Below, one piece after another: positions 15,912 through 25,800 of a stretch of DNA of 64,000 nucleotides. Origin of the DNA: Streptomyces sp. Root1304 (lineage in GTDB: Bacteria; Actinomycetota; Actinomycetes; Streptomycetales; Streptomycetaceae). The position numbers were made by a program, and so were the translations under genes. Positions within the stretch are counted from its first letter, which is position 1. Each line of letters opens with the position of its first letter. The notes under the pieces are model-generated. The model did no database searches and had not been told where the DNA came from. It saw only the letters and a list, made by a program, of their open reading frames with translations. Location: the NCBI RefSeq assembly GCF_001426405.1, contig NZ_LMEP01000025.1:206750-270749 (forward strand). Direction: 5' to 3'.

Positions 15912-15917
15912 AGATTA
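15912..15917 (-). promoter_or_regulatory. -10 box of a leaderless promoter (aldo/keto reductase)
   Basis: Read on the minus strand, TAATCT is followed by 7 bases and then the ATG at 15904. Confidence 0.45.
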
Positions 15918-16034
15918 CTGGCCAGGGCACCACGCGGAGAGAGCCTGTGGACAACCACGTCCTGACGGATGTCCCGCCCGCGCGCTAGAGTCCGGCCCAA
16001 AGGGACGTTACTGATGGGTAAGGGGTGCGTGGAC

Positions 16035-17084
16035 ATGCGGCTCGGCATCAACCTCGGCTACTGGGGCGCGGGCATGGACGGCGACAACCTCGCCGTCGCC
16101 CAGGAGGCGGACCGGCTCGGCTACGACGTGTGCTGGGCCGCCGAGGCCTACGGCTCCGACGCCCCCACCGTCCTCGCCTGGGTCGCGGCGAAGACCGAGC
16201 GGATCGACGTCGGCTCGGCGATCATGCAGATCCCGGCCCGTCAGCCCGCCATGACGGCGATGACCGCCGCCACCCTGGACTCGCTCACCGGCGGCCGGTT
16301 CCGGCTCGGCCTCGGCGTCTCCGGACCCCAGGTCTCCGAGGGCTGGTACGGGGTGAAGTTCGACAAGCCGCTGTCCAGGACCCGCGAGTACGTCGAGATC
16401 GTCCGCAAGGCCATGTCCCGCGAGCGCCTCACCCACGACGGCGAGCACTGGACCCTGCCGCTGCCCGGCGGCCCCGGCAAGCCCATCAAGCTCACGGTGC
16501 ACCCGGAGCGCGAGCACATCCCGCTCTACATCGCCGCGATCGGCCCCAAGAACCTGGAGCAGACCGGCGAGATCGCCGACGGCGCCCTGCTGATCTTCCC
16601 CTCCGCCGCCCACCTGGAGGAGACCGCGCTGCGCCACCTGCGCGCGGGCCGCGAGAAGGCCGGTCTCACGATGGACGGCTTCGACGTCTGTCCGACCCTG
16701 CCGCTGGCCCTCGGCGAGGACGTCGACGCCCTCGCGGACGTGTTCCGCCCGTACACCGCGCTGTACGTCGGCGGCATGGGCAGCCGCAAGCAGAACTTCT
16801 ACAACCAGCTCGCGCAGCGCATGGGCTACGAGAAGGAGGCCGCCGAGATCCAGGACAAGTACCTGGCCGGCGACAAGACGGGTGCGGCGGCGGCCGTGCC
16901 GCAGAGCCTGATCGACCAGACCACCCTGCTCGGCTCCGTGGAGCGGATCGCCGAGCGGATGACGGCGTACGCCGAGGCCGGGGTCACCACCCTCACCCTC
17001 GCCCCGGCCGGCTTCACCCTGGACGAGCGGCTCGCGGCCCTGCGGGCGGGCATCGAGGCGATGGAGCACGCGGGCCTGGCGTAA
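16035..17084 (+). CDS. LLM-class F420-dependent oxidoreductase
   Basis: A 349-residue TIM-barrel protein of the bacterial luciferase-like family. The N-terminus MRLGINLGYWG, GSAIMQIPARQPAMTAMTAATLDSLTGGRFRLGLGVSGPQVSEGWYG and the late IAAIGPKNLEQTGEIADG segments match the F420-using methylene-H4MPT reductase-like subgroup common in actinobacteria. It should pass a hydride between reduced F420 and an unknown substrate. A start at ATG 16014 would add seven residues. I prefer 16035, preceded by an AAGGGG ribosome site, because the family begins there. A likely promoter -10 (TAGAGT) lies near 15986. The gene is monocistronic, ending in a hairpin. Confidence 0.88.
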   Translation: MRLGINLGYWGAGMDGDNLAVAQEADRLGYDVCWAAEAYGSDAPTVLAWVAAKTERIDVGSAIMQIPARQPAMTAMTAATLDSLTGGRFRLGLGVSGPQVSEGWYGVKFDKPLSRTREYVEIVRKAMSRERLTHDGEHWTLPLPGGPGKPIKLTVHPEREHIPLYIAAIGPKNLEQTGEIADGALLIFPSAAHLEETALRHLRAGREKAGLTMDGFDVCPTLPLALGEDVDALADVFRPYTALYVGGMGSRKQNFYNQLAQRMGYEKEAAEIQDKYLAGDKTGAAAAVPQSLIDQTTLLGSVERIAERMTAYAEAGVTTLTLAPAGFTLDERLAALRAGIEAMEHAGLA

Positions 17085-17108
17085 CACCGCCGTCGAAAGA
17101 AGTTCCCG

Positions 17109-17149
17109 CGGCCGTGGTGGGGGCTCGGGGGTCTTCCCCGCCACGGCCG
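17109..17149 (+). terminator. hairpin after the LLM oxidoreductase gene
   Basis: CGGCCGTGG (17109-17117) pairs with CCACGGCCG (17141-17149), with further G/C pairs inside, 25 bp after the stop codon. There is no T run. Confidence 0.55.
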
Positions 17150-17309
17150 TCATGCAGCACAACGCTCCACAGGGCCCCCGGTTACGCCTTTCGGGCTCAC
17201 TCTTTCGGCCGAGCCCCGGGAGCCCTCCTGTTGCCCCTCGGCGCCGACCGCATTTGACTCGTTCTCCCGGGACGTACGGAACGCGGACGTCCGCACGGAG
17301 GTGGCGGCG

Positions 17310-18095
17310 ATGCTCACGGCGAAGAGCCTGTTCCAGGAAATCATCGAGAACGACGAGTCCTTCCGGCTCTTCTGTTCGATCGCGGCGAGCGGCGAGTCCC
17401 AGGGCGGCTGGGAGAACGGCCGCATCGCGACCCTCGTCGCCCCCGCCATGAAGGAACTCACGCCCAAGATCACCCGGCACGGCGCCGACGAGGACAAGCA
17501 CGGGCGGATCTTCAACGCGTTGATGAAGAAGCGCGGCCTCGAACCCGTCCCCGTACCGCCGGACACCGACTACACGATGCTGCTCGAACAGCGCGGCATC
17601 GGTCTCGCGCACGACAAGCTCCGCCGGGACCAGCGGCTGACCGAGGAGGACGTGATCGTCTACCTCGCCCACAGCAGGGTCACCGAGCAGCGGGCCGCCG
17701 ACCAGATGCGCATGCTCGTCACGTACTTCGGGGACCACCCCGAGCTGGGCCGGGCCATCCGCATGATCGACAACGACGAGGCCAACCACCTCGCCTACTG
17801 CCACGAGGAACTCCTCCGCCTCGCGCGCGCGGGCCACGGCCGGCTCATCCAGCGGACCCTGCGCGACTCCGCCCTCGCCGAGATCCGGGTCTACCGCGAC
17901 GTCAGCCTCGCCGTGATGCGCCACATGGGCCGCATCCTCGGCTGGCCCGCGCCCAAGGCGGCCGTCCTCGCCGCCGGGATCCACGCCGTGTACGCGTACG
18001 AGCGGGCCGCCGGCTGGCACCGGATGGTCGACCTGCGGATGCCCGAGCGCCTCGACGCCCTCGGCGGCCCCGCGACCCCCGCCCCCGCCTTCTGA
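17310..18095 (+). CDS. ferritin-like diiron-fold protein
   Basis: A 261-residue all-helical protein. Two ExxH-type metal motifs are spaced as in ferritin-like diiron proteins: EDKHGRIF near residue 61 and DNDEANHLAYCHEELL near residue 157, with further Glu residues in VTEQRAADQM. A four-helix bundle with a carboxylate-bridged metal centre is therefore likely; whether it stores iron or oxidises a substrate cannot be said. The ATG at 17310 follows a GGAGGTGG ribosome site directly. It is convergent with corA and shares a strong terminator with it. Confidence 0.75.
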   Translation: MLTAKSLFQEIIENDESFRLFCSIAASGESQGGWENGRIATLVAPAMKELTPKITRHGADEDKHGRIFNALMKKRGLEPVPVPPDTDYTMLLEQRGIGLAHDKLRRDQRLTEEDVIVYLAHSRVTEQRAADQMRMLVTYFGDHPELGRAIRMIDNDEANHLAYCHEELLRLARAGHGRLIQRTLRDSALAEIRVYRDVSLAVMRHMGRILGWPAPKAAVLAAGIHAVYAYERAAGWHRMVDLRMPERLDALGGPATPAPAF

Positions 18096-18133
18096 GAGGC
18101 CCCGCGCCCCGGGGAGACCCGGGGCGGGGCCTC
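18096..18133. terminator. bidirectional terminator between the ferritin-like gene and corA
   Basis: GAGGCCCCGC-GCCCCGG pairs with CCGGGGC-GGGGCCTC around a short loop. The stem starts right after the ferritin-like stop codon and its far end overlaps the corA stop codon. Confidence 0.75.
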
Positions 18134-19124
18134 ACATCCAGCCGCGCCGCTTGAACATCCGGTACAGCGTGGCGACGATGCCGCTCATCAGGACGATCAC
18201 CAGCGGGTACGACCACCCCCAGTGCAGCTCCGGCATGTGCTCGAAGTTCATTCCGTAGATCCCCGCGACCATCGTGGGGACCGCAGCCATGGCCGCCCAC
18301 GCCGAGATCTTGCGCATGTCGTCGTTCTGCCGCACGCCCATCTGCGCCAGATGCGCCGACAGCACGTCCGACAGCAGCCGGTCGAGCCCCTCCACCTGCT
18401 CGTTGGAGCGCAGCAGATGGTCGTTGACGTCCCGGAAGAAGGGCTGCGAGTGCTCGTTCACGAACGGCACCGAGCCGGCCGTGAGCCGGGCCATCGGCCC
18501 GGCCAGCGGACCGCTGGCCCGCCGGAACTCCAGGACCTGCCGCTTCGCCGTGTAGATCCGCGCCGCGGTGTTCGTCGGATTGCCCCCGGAGGGCGCGAAG
18601 ACGTCCGCCTCCAGTTCCTCCAGGTCCACCTGGAGCTCGCCCGTCACATCGAGGTAGTGGTCCACGATCGCGTCGCTCACCGCGTACAGCACCGCCGTCG
18701 GCCCGTGCTTCAGGACCTCCGGGTCGGCCTCCAGGCGCCGCCGCACCTCCGCGAGCGGCGCGCCCTCGCCGTGCCGCACCGTCACCACGAACGAGTCGCC
18801 CATGAACAGCATCAGCTCGCCCGAGGAGACCCGGTCGCTCTCCGGCTCGTACACGACGGGCTTGAGCACCGCGAAGAGCGAGTCGTCGTAGACCTCCAGC
18901 TTCGGCCGCTGGTGGGCCTTCAGGGCGTCCTCGACGGCCAGCGGGTGCAGGGCGAACTCGGAGGCCACATGGTCGAACTCGGCCTCCGTGGGCTCGTGGA
19001 GCCCCACCCAGAGGAAGGCGTCCCCGGTGGCCCGCGCCTCCTCCAGGGCATCGGAGAGGTCGGAGGGCCCGGCCGTTCGGCGCCCGTCCCGGTAGATGGC
19101 AGAGTCCACGATCACGCGCAGCAT
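18132..19124 (-). CDS. corA: CorA-family magnesium transporter
   Basis: A 330-residue protein with the CorA layout: a large cytoplasmic alpha/beta funnel (residues 1-260) and two C-terminal membrane helices. The signature YGMN, the selectivity filter, is at about residues 290-293 at the end of the first helix, followed by the FEHMPEL loop and a basic tail. It forms pentameric Mg2+ (or Co2+/Ni2+) channels in the cell membrane. The open frame extends much further upstream, but ATG 19124 has a GAGGGAGA ribosome site and matches family length. It is divergent from the histidine phosphatase gene. Confidence 0.92.
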   Translation of the reverse strand: MLRVIVDSAIYRDGRRTAGPSDLSDALEEARATGDAFLWVGLHEPTEAEFDHVASEFALHPLAVEDALKAHQRPKLEVYDDSLFAVLKPVVYEPESDRVSSGELMLFMGDSFVVTVRHGEGAPLAEVRRRLEADPEVLKHGPTAVLYAVSDAIVDHYLDVTGELQVDLEELEADVFAPSGGNPTNTAARIYTAKRQVLEFRRASGPLAGPMARLTAGSVPFVNEHSQPFFRDVNDHLLRSNEQVEGLDRLLSDVLSAHLAQMGVRQNDDMRKISAWAAMAAVPTMVAGIYGMNFEHMPELHWGWSYPLVIVLMSGIVATLYRMFKRRGWM

Positions 19125-19216
19125 TCTCCCTCGAACGGCCCCGGTACGCACGCGTGGAGCCGCCCCGGCCTCCCCGGGCCCGCCGGGAGCATCGCCGGAC
19201 ACCGCCGGACACCGCC

Positions 19217-19222
19217 TAGGCT
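19217..19222 (+). promoter_or_regulatory. -10 box of a leaderless promoter (phosphatase operon)
   Basis: TAGGCT is 7 bases before ATG 19230, with no Shine-Dalgarno. Confidence 0.5.
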
Positions 19223-19229
19223 GGCAGCC

Positions 19230-19919
19230 ATGGCCACGCTGATCCTCGTCCGGCACGGACGCTCCACCGCCAACACCTCCGGGGTCCTCGCCGGGCGCAC
19301 GTCCGGGATCGCACTCGACGAGCGCGGGGCCGCGCAGGCCGCCGCGCTCCCAGGGCGCCTCGCGGACGTCCCGGTCGCCGCCGTCGTCTCCAGCCCGCTC
19401 CAGCGCTGCCGGGAGACCGTACGGCCCCTCCTCGACGCCCGGCCGGACGTTCCGCTGCACATCGAGGACCGCGTCAACGAGTGCGACTACGGCGACTGGT
19501 CCGGCCGCAAGCTGGCCGAGCTGAACGACGAACCCCTGATGGAGATCGTCCAGGCGCACCCCTCCGCCGCCGCCTTCCCCGGCGGCGAGTCCATGCGCGC
19601 GATGCAGGCCCGCGCCGTCGACGCCGTCCACGACTGGAACGCGCGGATCGACGCCGAGTACGGCGAGGACGCCTGCTACGTCATGTGCTCGCACGGCGAC
19701 ATCGTCAAGTCGCTCGTGGCGCACGCCCTCGGCCTCCACCTCGACCTCTTCCAGCGCATCCACGTCGACCCCTGCTCGGTCACCGTGATCCGCTGGACGC
19801 GCACGCGCCCCTTCCTCCTCCGCCTCGGCGACACCGGCGACTTCGCCGGGTTCGGCCCCCGCGAACACCCCGACAGCAGTGGGACCGCCGCCGTCGGGGG
19901 CGGTGCGGGCGCACCGTGA
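19230..19919 (+). CDS. histidine phosphatase (MSMEG_4193-type phosphomutase-like)
   Basis: A 229-residue member of the histidine phosphatase superfamily. The catalytic RHG motif is LVRHGRSTANT at residues 6-16; the second active-site His is in MCSHGDIVKS near residue 152, and SSPLQRCRET and DYGDWSGR are typical phosphate-pocket segments. It should hydrolyse a phosphomonoester through a phospho-His intermediate; the substrate is unknown. It heads a three-gene unit with the DUF3090 and SCO1664-family genes, the same set found near mshC in mycobacteria. A phosphatase and a kinase-like protein in one operon suggests opposing activities on one substrate (inference). Confidence 0.88.
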   Translation: MATLILVRHGRSTANTSGVLAGRTSGIALDERGAAQAAALPGRLADVPVAAVVSSPLQRCRETVRPLLDARPDVPLHIEDRVNECDYGDWSGRKLAELNDEPLMEIVQAHPSAAAFPGGESMRAMQARAVDAVHDWNARIDAEYGEDACYVMCSHGDIVKSLVAHALGLHLDLFQRIHVDPCSVTVIRWTRTRPFLLRLGDTGDFAGFGPREHPDSSGTAAVGGGAGAP

Positions 19920-19987
19920 TCCCTTCGCGCAGTAGGGTGGACGCGCCGCTGTAGTACGACCGTCAAGACGCAAGGGAGCCGGGAAAC

Positions 19988-20578
19988 GTGTCCCGTCAGG
20001 TGTTCCTCTACGACCCACCGGAGCGTTTCGTGGCCGGCACGGTCGGGCTGCCTGGCCGCCGTACGTTCTTCCTCCAGGCGTCCGCGGCCGGCCGGGTCAC
20101 CAGCGTCGCCCTGGAGAAGACGCAGGTCGCCGCACTCGCCGAGCGCATGGACGAACTCCTCGACGAGGTCGTCCGCCGCACCGGGGGCAACGCTCCCGTC
20201 CCCGCCGTCGCCCCCGCCGAGGTCTCGGACACCGCGCCCCTCGACGTACCGGTCGAGGAGGAGTTCCGGGTCGGCACCATGGCCCTCGCCTGGGACGGCG
20301 AGGAGCAGCGCATGATCGTGGAGGCGCAGGCGCTCGTCGAGCTCGACGTGGACTCCGAGGAGGACCTCGCCGAGGCCGAGGAGCGACTGCTCCAGGACGA
20401 GGAGAACGGCCCGCCGATGCTCCGGGTCCGCCTCAGCGGCGCCCAGGCGCGGGCCTTCGCCAAGCGGGCCCTGGACGTGGTCAACGCCGGCCGCCCGCCG
20501 TGCCCGCTCTGCAGCCTGCCGCTCGACCCCGAGGGCCACGTCTGCCCGCGTCAGAACGGATACCGCCGCGGCGCATGA
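19988..20578 (+). CDS. DUF3090 family protein with C-terminal zinc ribbon
   Basis: A 196-residue protein of unknown function, recognised as DUF3090 from its start (SRQVFLYDPPERFVAGTVG) and its LRVRLSGAQARAFAKRALDVV region. Residues 1-165 appear to be one alpha/beta domain. The C-terminus holds CPLC followed by GHVC, a probable zinc-binding site. The GTG at 19988 has an AAGGGAG ribosome site. Its stop overlaps the next start as ATGA. The family is almost always flanked by the same phosphatase and SCO1664-type gene, so it may be their adaptor or substrate (inference). Confidence 0.85.
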   Translation: MSRQVFLYDPPERFVAGTVGLPGRRTFFLQASAAGRVTSVALEKTQVAALAERMDELLDEVVRRTGGNAPVPAVAPAEVSDTAPLDVPVEEEFRVGTMALAWDGEEQRMIVEAQALVELDVDSEEDLAEAEERLLQDEENGPPMLRVRLSGAQARAFAKRALDVVNAGRPPCPLCSLPLDPEGHVCPRQNGYRRGA

Positions 20579-21378
20579 GCAGCCCTTCGACGCCCGGGGA
20601 CGCCGAACTGCTCGCCCACGGTGAGCTGACCGTCCGCGGCCAGGTCCGCGAGGCCTCCAACGCCGTCCTGTACTGCTCCGTCGCGTACGAGGGACGCGAG
20701 GCGGCCTGCGTCTACAAGCCGGTCGCGGGGGAGCAGCCGCTGTGGGACTTCCCCGACGGCACCCTCGCCCAGCGCGAGGTCGCCGCGTACGAGATCTCCG
20801 AGGCGACCGGCTGGGGCCTGGTGCCGCCGACGGTGCTCCGCGACGGACCGTACGGCGAGGGCATGGTCCAGCTGTGGATCGAGGCCGACCCGGAGGCCCG
20901 GCTGCTCGCCCTCACCGAGGACGACGCGCCCGGAGAGGGCTGGAAGGCGGTCGGGCCCGCGCAGATCGACGAGGACCGCACCGCGCTCCTCGTCCACGCG
21001 GACACCCCCGGGCTGCGGCGGCTCGCCGTCCTGGACGCCGTCATCAACAACGGCGACCGCAAGGGCGGTCATCTGCTCCCGGCCCCCGGCGGCCGGCTCT
21101 ACGGCATCGACCACGGGGTCACGTTCCACGTCGACGACAAGCTGCGCACCCTGCTGTGGGGCTGGGCGGGCGAGGAGCTGCCCGCCGAGGCGGCCGGCGT
21201 GCTCGACGGGCTCGAACGCTCCCTGGCGCCCGGAGCGCCGCTCGCCACCCGTCTGGGGGAACTGCTGACCGGCGCCGAGGTGGCGGCGGTGCGCGCCCGC
21301 GTGGGGGCGCTGCGGGCCACCGGACGGCACCCGGAGCCCTCGGGACAGTGGCCGGCGATCCCCTGGCCCCCGGTCTGA
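20575..21378 (+). CDS. SCO1664 family protein, PI3/PI4-kinase-like fold
   Basis: A 267-residue protein. The N-lobe has ACVYKPVAGEQPLWDFP (candidate ATP-binding Lys) and QREVAAYEIS (candidate Glu partner). The C-lobe has DAVINNGDRKGGHLL and then YGIDHGVTF, which parallel the catalytic loop (NTDRGxDNW) and metal-binding IDNG motif of type II phosphatidylinositol 4-kinases. The kinase core therefore looks intact, although the substrate may be a small molecule, lipid or protein. Translation is coupled to the DUF3090 gene by a 4-base ATGA overlap. No biochemical role has been shown to my knowledge. Confidence 0.82.
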   Translation: MSSPSTPGDAELLAHGELTVRGQVREASNAVLYCSVAYEGREAACVYKPVAGEQPLWDFPDGTLAQREVAAYEISEATGWGLVPPTVLRDGPYGEGMVQLWIEADPEARLLALTEDDAPGEGWKAVGPAQIDEDRTALLVHADTPGLRRLAVLDAVINNGDRKGGHLLPAPGGRLYGIDHGVTFHVDDKLRTLLWGWAGEELPAEAAGVLDGLERSLAPGAPLATRLGELLTGAEVAAVRARVGALRATGRHPEPSGQWPAIPWPPV

Positions 21379-21517
21379 GGCCGCACCGAAAAGTTTCGGC
21401 CAAGGCGCCCGGAGGAGCGTGCACCCCTGGGGGGTATGCACCCGCGCCTCCGGCCCGCAAGACCGCCTAATCGGTCAAGATCCCGGATCCGGTTCGTATC
21501 CGGAACACCTGTCCGGT

Positions 21518-21523
21518 TACGCT
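21518..21523 (+). promoter_or_regulatory. -10 box of a leaderless promoter (mshC)
   Basis: TACGCT lies 6 bases before ATG 21530. Upstream are two small inverted repeats, GACCG-N6-CGGTC (21462-21477) and TCCGG-N7-CCGGA (21488-21504). Confidence 0.4.
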
Positions 21524-21529
21524 CGGGTC

Positions 21530-22759
21530 ATGCATGCCTGGCCCGCTTCTGAGGTCCCCGCCCTTCCCGGCAAGGGCCGCGACCTCCGGATCCACGACAC
21601 CGCGACCGGCGGACGAGTCACCCTCGCCCCCGGCCCCGTCGCCCGTATCTACGTCTGCGGCATCACGCCGTACGACGCGACCCACATGGGTCACGCGGCG
21701 ACCTACAACGCGTTCGACCTCGTTCAGCGCGTGTGGCTCGACACCAAGCGGCAGGTGCACTACGTCCAGAACGTCACGGACGTGGACGACCCGCTCCTGG
21801 AGCGCGCGATCCGCGACGGCGTCGACTGGGTCGGCCTCGCCGAGCGCGAGACCGCCCTCTTCCGCGAGGACATGACCGCCCTGCGGATGCTGCCCCCGCA
21901 GCACTACATCGGCGCGGTCGAGGCCATACCCGGCATCGTCCCGCTGGTCGAGCGCCTGCGTGACTCCGGTGCCGCCTACGAGCTGGAAGGCGACGTCTAC
22001 TTCTCCGTCGACGCCGACCCGCACTTCGGACAGGTCTCGAACTACACCAACGAGCTGATGCGCCACCTCTCCGCCGAGCGCGGCGGGGACCCGGAGCGCC
22101 CCGGCAAGAAGAACCCGCTGGACCCGATGCTCTGGATGGCCGCCCGCGAGGGCGAGCCGAGCTGGGACGGCGCCAGCCTCGGCGCCGGCCGTCCCGGCTG
22201 GCACATCGAGTGCGTCGCCATCGCCCTCGACCACCTCGGCATGGGCTTCGACGTGCAGGGCGGCGGGTCCGACCTGATCTTCCCGCACCACGAGATGGGC
22301 GCCTCCCACGCCCAGGCCCTCACCGGCGAGTTCCCCATGGCCAAGGCGTACGTCCACGCCGGCATGGTCGGCCTCGACGGCGAGAAGATGTCCAAGTCGC
22401 GCGGCAACCTGGTCTTCGTCTCGAAGCTCCGCCGCGACGGCGTCGACCCGGCCGCCATCCGGCTCGCGCTCCTCTCCCACCGCTACCGCGACGACTGGGA
22501 GTGGACCGACCAGGTCCTCCAGGACGCCGTGGAACGCCTCGGCCGCTGGCGCGCCGCCGTGTCCCGCCCCGACGGCGTCCCCGCCGACGCGCTCGTCGAG
22601 GAGCTCCGCGAGGCGCTCTCCGACGACCTCGACACCCCCACCGCGCTCGCCGCGGTGGACCGCTGGGCCGCGCTCCAGACTGCCGAGGGCGGCGACGACG
22701 ACTCCGCCCCCGGACTCGTCTCCCGCGCCGTCGACGCGCTCCTGGGCGTCGCCCTGTAA
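21530..22759 (+). CDS. mshC: cysteine:1D-myo-inositol 2-amino-2-deoxy-alpha-D-glucopyranoside ligase (mycothiol synthesis)
   Basis: A 409-residue enzyme derived from class I cysteinyl-tRNA synthetase. The HIGH-like motif is THMGHAATY, the KMSKS loop is GEKMSKSRG, and zinc/cysteine-site residues are in IYVCGITPYD, GWHIECVAIA and FPHHEMG. It lacks the tRNA-anticodon-binding tail, which distinguishes MshC from CysS. It activates cysteine with ATP and joins it to GlcN-Ins, the penultimate step of mycothiol synthesis. Mycothiol is the cofactor of the mscR product at 5978. It ends in a strong terminator. Confidence 0.95.
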   Translation: MHAWPASEVPALPGKGRDLRIHDTATGGRVTLAPGPVARIYVCGITPYDATHMGHAATYNAFDLVQRVWLDTKRQVHYVQNVTDVDDPLLERAIRDGVDWVGLAERETALFREDMTALRMLPPQHYIGAVEAIPGIVPLVERLRDSGAAYELEGDVYFSVDADPHFGQVSNYTNELMRHLSAERGGDPERPGKKNPLDPMLWMAAREGEPSWDGASLGAGRPGWHIECVAIALDHLGMGFDVQGGGSDLIFPHHEMGASHAQALTGEFPMAKAYVHAGMVGLDGEKMSKSRGNLVFVSKLRRDGVDPAAIRLALLSHRYRDDWEWTDQVLQDAVERLGRWRAAVSRPDGVPADALVEELREALSDDLDTPTALAAVDRWAALQTAEGGDDDSAPGLVSRAVDALLGVAL

Positions 22760-22788
22760 CACCCCTCCCGCGCAACTCCCGTTTGTGC

Positions 22789-22834
22789 AACCGCCCTTGG
22801 ACTTCCTGACGAAGTCCGGGGGCGGTTCCTTTTT
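22789..22834 (+). terminator. intrinsic terminator of mshC
   Basis: A long stem (22789-22809 with 22811-22827, containing AACCGCCC/GGGCGGTT and GGACTTC/GAAGTCC) is followed by TTTTT at 22830-22834. Confidence 0.85.
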
Positions 22835-22873
22835 GCCCTGTCGCGATGCTCGAATCTGCGCTAAATAAGCCCC

Positions 22874-25800
22874 ATGCAATCATCAATGCGCATGAGAGCT
22901 GCGGTCGCCGGTGCACTGCTCGGGCTGCTCACGGCCTTCGCGGGCCCCGGCGCCACCGCCACGGCCGAACCGTCCGACACCACCGCACCGGCCCCCGGCA
23001 CCACCGTCGGCGAGGTCACCGCCTTCGCCGCCGACGGAGCCGTCTACCGGCTGACCGCCGGCCGGGCCCAGGCCCGGGTCAGCTTCGTCACCGCCGACAC
23101 CTTCCGCATCGAACTCGCCCCCGACGGCACGTTCACCGATCCCACCGGCACCGACATCACCCTGCCCCAGGGCCCGCCCCCGGCCACCCGCTGGCGCGAC
23201 CGGGGCGACCGCTACGAGCTGAGCACCGCCAAGGTGACCCTGCGGGCGTACAAGTCCCCGCTCCGCTTCGCCGCCGTCCGCGCCGACGGCACCCCGCTGT
23301 GGAGCGAGACCCGCGGCCTCAGCTGGACCGCCGACCGCACCACCCAGACCCTCGACCGCGGCGCCACCGAGCAGTTCTACGGCGCCGGCATGCAGAACGG
23401 GCGCGGCAACACCTCCCACCGCGACAAGACCGTCGAGGTCGGCGTCGACTACAACTGGAACGACGGCGGCCACCCCAACTCGGTCCCCTTCTACCTCTCC
23501 TCCGCCGGATACGGCGTCTACCGCAACACCTACGCCCCCAACACCTACGCCTTCACCGAGCCCGTCACCACCAGCGCGAAGGAACAGCGCTTCGACGCCT
23601 ACTACTTCGCCGGCACCGGCCGCGACGCCGTCAAGGACGTCATCGGCCAGTACACCCGGCTCACCGGCAAGCCCTTCCTGCCACCCGTGTACGGCCTGGA
23701 GATCGGCGACGCCGACTGCTACCTCCACAACGCCAACCGGGGCGAGCGCCGCACCCTCGACGCCCTGAAGGTCGCCGACGGCTACGTCGCCAACGACATG
23801 CCCAACGGCTGGATGCTCGTCAACGACGGCTACGGCTGCGGCTACGAGAACCTCGCCGAGGCCTCCGCGGGCCTCGGGGAGCGGGGCATGAAGCTCGGCC
23901 TCTGGACCGAGGACGGCATCGACAAGCTGGAGGAGCAGGTCAAGGCCGGCCAGCGGGTCGCCAAGCTCGACGTCGCCTGGGTCGGCGAGGGCTACAAGTT
24001 CGCCCTCGACGGCTGCAAGGACGCCCACGCGGGCATCGAGGCCCACAGCGACGCCCGCGGCTTCACCTGGGCCCCCGAGAGCTGGTCCGGCGCCCAGCGC
24101 TGCGGCGTCCAGTGGTCCGGCGACCAGTCCGGCAGCTGGGAGTACATCCGCTGGCAGATCCCCACCTACGCGGGTGCGTCCATGTCCGGGCTCGCCTACA
24201 CCACCGGTGACGTCGACGGCATCTTCGGCGGCAGCGCCAAGACGTACACCCGCGACCTCCAGTGGAAGACCTTCCTGCCCGTCACCATGACCATGGACGG
24301 CTGGGCCGCCAACGACAAGCAGCCCTTCCGCTACGGCGAGCCCTACACCACGGTCAACCGCGCCTCCCTCAAACTCCACGAGGCACTGCTCCCGTACATC
24401 TACAGCCACGCGTACCGGGCCACGAAGACCGGCGTCGGCCTCGCCCGGCCGCTCGCCCTGGAGTACCCGGACGACCCGAAGGCCGCGACCGAGGCCGCGA
24501 AGTACGAGTTCCTCAGCGGCGAGGACTTCCTCGTCGCCCCCGTCTACCAGGACGCGGTGGAACGCGACGGCATCTACCTGCCCAAGGGCACCTGGATCGA
24601 CTACTGGAACGGGCGCACCTACGAGGGCCCCGTCACCCTCGACGACTACAGCGCCCCGCTCGACACGCTGCCCCTCTTCGTACGGGCCGGGGCGACCGTC
24701 CCCATGTGGCCCGGCGGCATCCGCTCGTACACCGACCGCGCCCCCGGCGACCCGATCGCCTGGGACATCTACCCCAAGGGCAGCTCCTCCTTCGAGCTGT
24801 ACGAGGACGACGGCGTCACCCGCGACCACCGCACCGGGAGGTACGCCACCCAGCGCGCCGAGGTGCGGGCCCCGAACGGCGGCCCCGGCGACGTGACCGT
24901 CCGCATCGGCGCGAGCCGGGGCACGTACACGGGCAAGGCGGCCGCCCGGCCGTACGCCTTCACGCTCCACACCGGCGACGCCCCCGGCACCGTCCGGCTC
25001 GACGGAAGCAAACTGCCCGCCCTCGGCTCCCGCGCCGCCTTCGACGCCGCCTCCCAGGGCTGGTGGTACGACCGCGACGAGCGCGGGGGAGTGGTCCGGG
25101 TCAAGACGGCCGCCCTGTCCACCGACCGCGACTTCGAGCTGCGGCTGACCGACACCAGCGCGGTCGGCGGCACCGTACCGGGCGCCTCCGCCGCCCTCGC
25201 CGCGCCCCTCGGGCAGGAGCTCGGCGCCGGGGTCTCCGGCACCGTCGCCGTGGACGTCACCGCGGGCACCAGGGACGCCACCGACGTGCGGGTCTCCCTG
25301 GACGCCCCGGCGGGCTGGCGGGTCACCCCCGCCGCGCCGATCGACCGCGTCCCGGCCGGCACCACCCGCCGGGTCGAGGTCGCCGTCACCCCCGCCGCGG
25401 GCGCCACCCCCGGCGAGGCGACCCTCACGGCGACCGCCCGCCACCGGGCAGGGGACGCCGACCGCACCGCGACCCAGCGGTTCGCGGTCGGCGTGATGCC
25501 CCCGCCGCCGGCCGGTGACGCCTGGGCGAGCGACCTGGTCTGGCTCCGGTCCACCAACGGCTGGGGGCCGCCCGAACGCGACCGCTCCAACGGCGAGTCC
25601 GGCGCCACCGACGGCCGGACCCTCACCCTGGCCGGAAAGACCTACGAGAAGGGCATCGGCGCCCATGCCGACTCCGACATCGAGGTCTACCTCGGCGGCC
25701 GCTGCACCACCCTCACCGCCGACGTCGGCATCGACGACGAGATCAACGGCTACGGGGAGGTGGCCTTCTCGGTCGAGGCCGACGGCAAGGTCCTGTGGAC

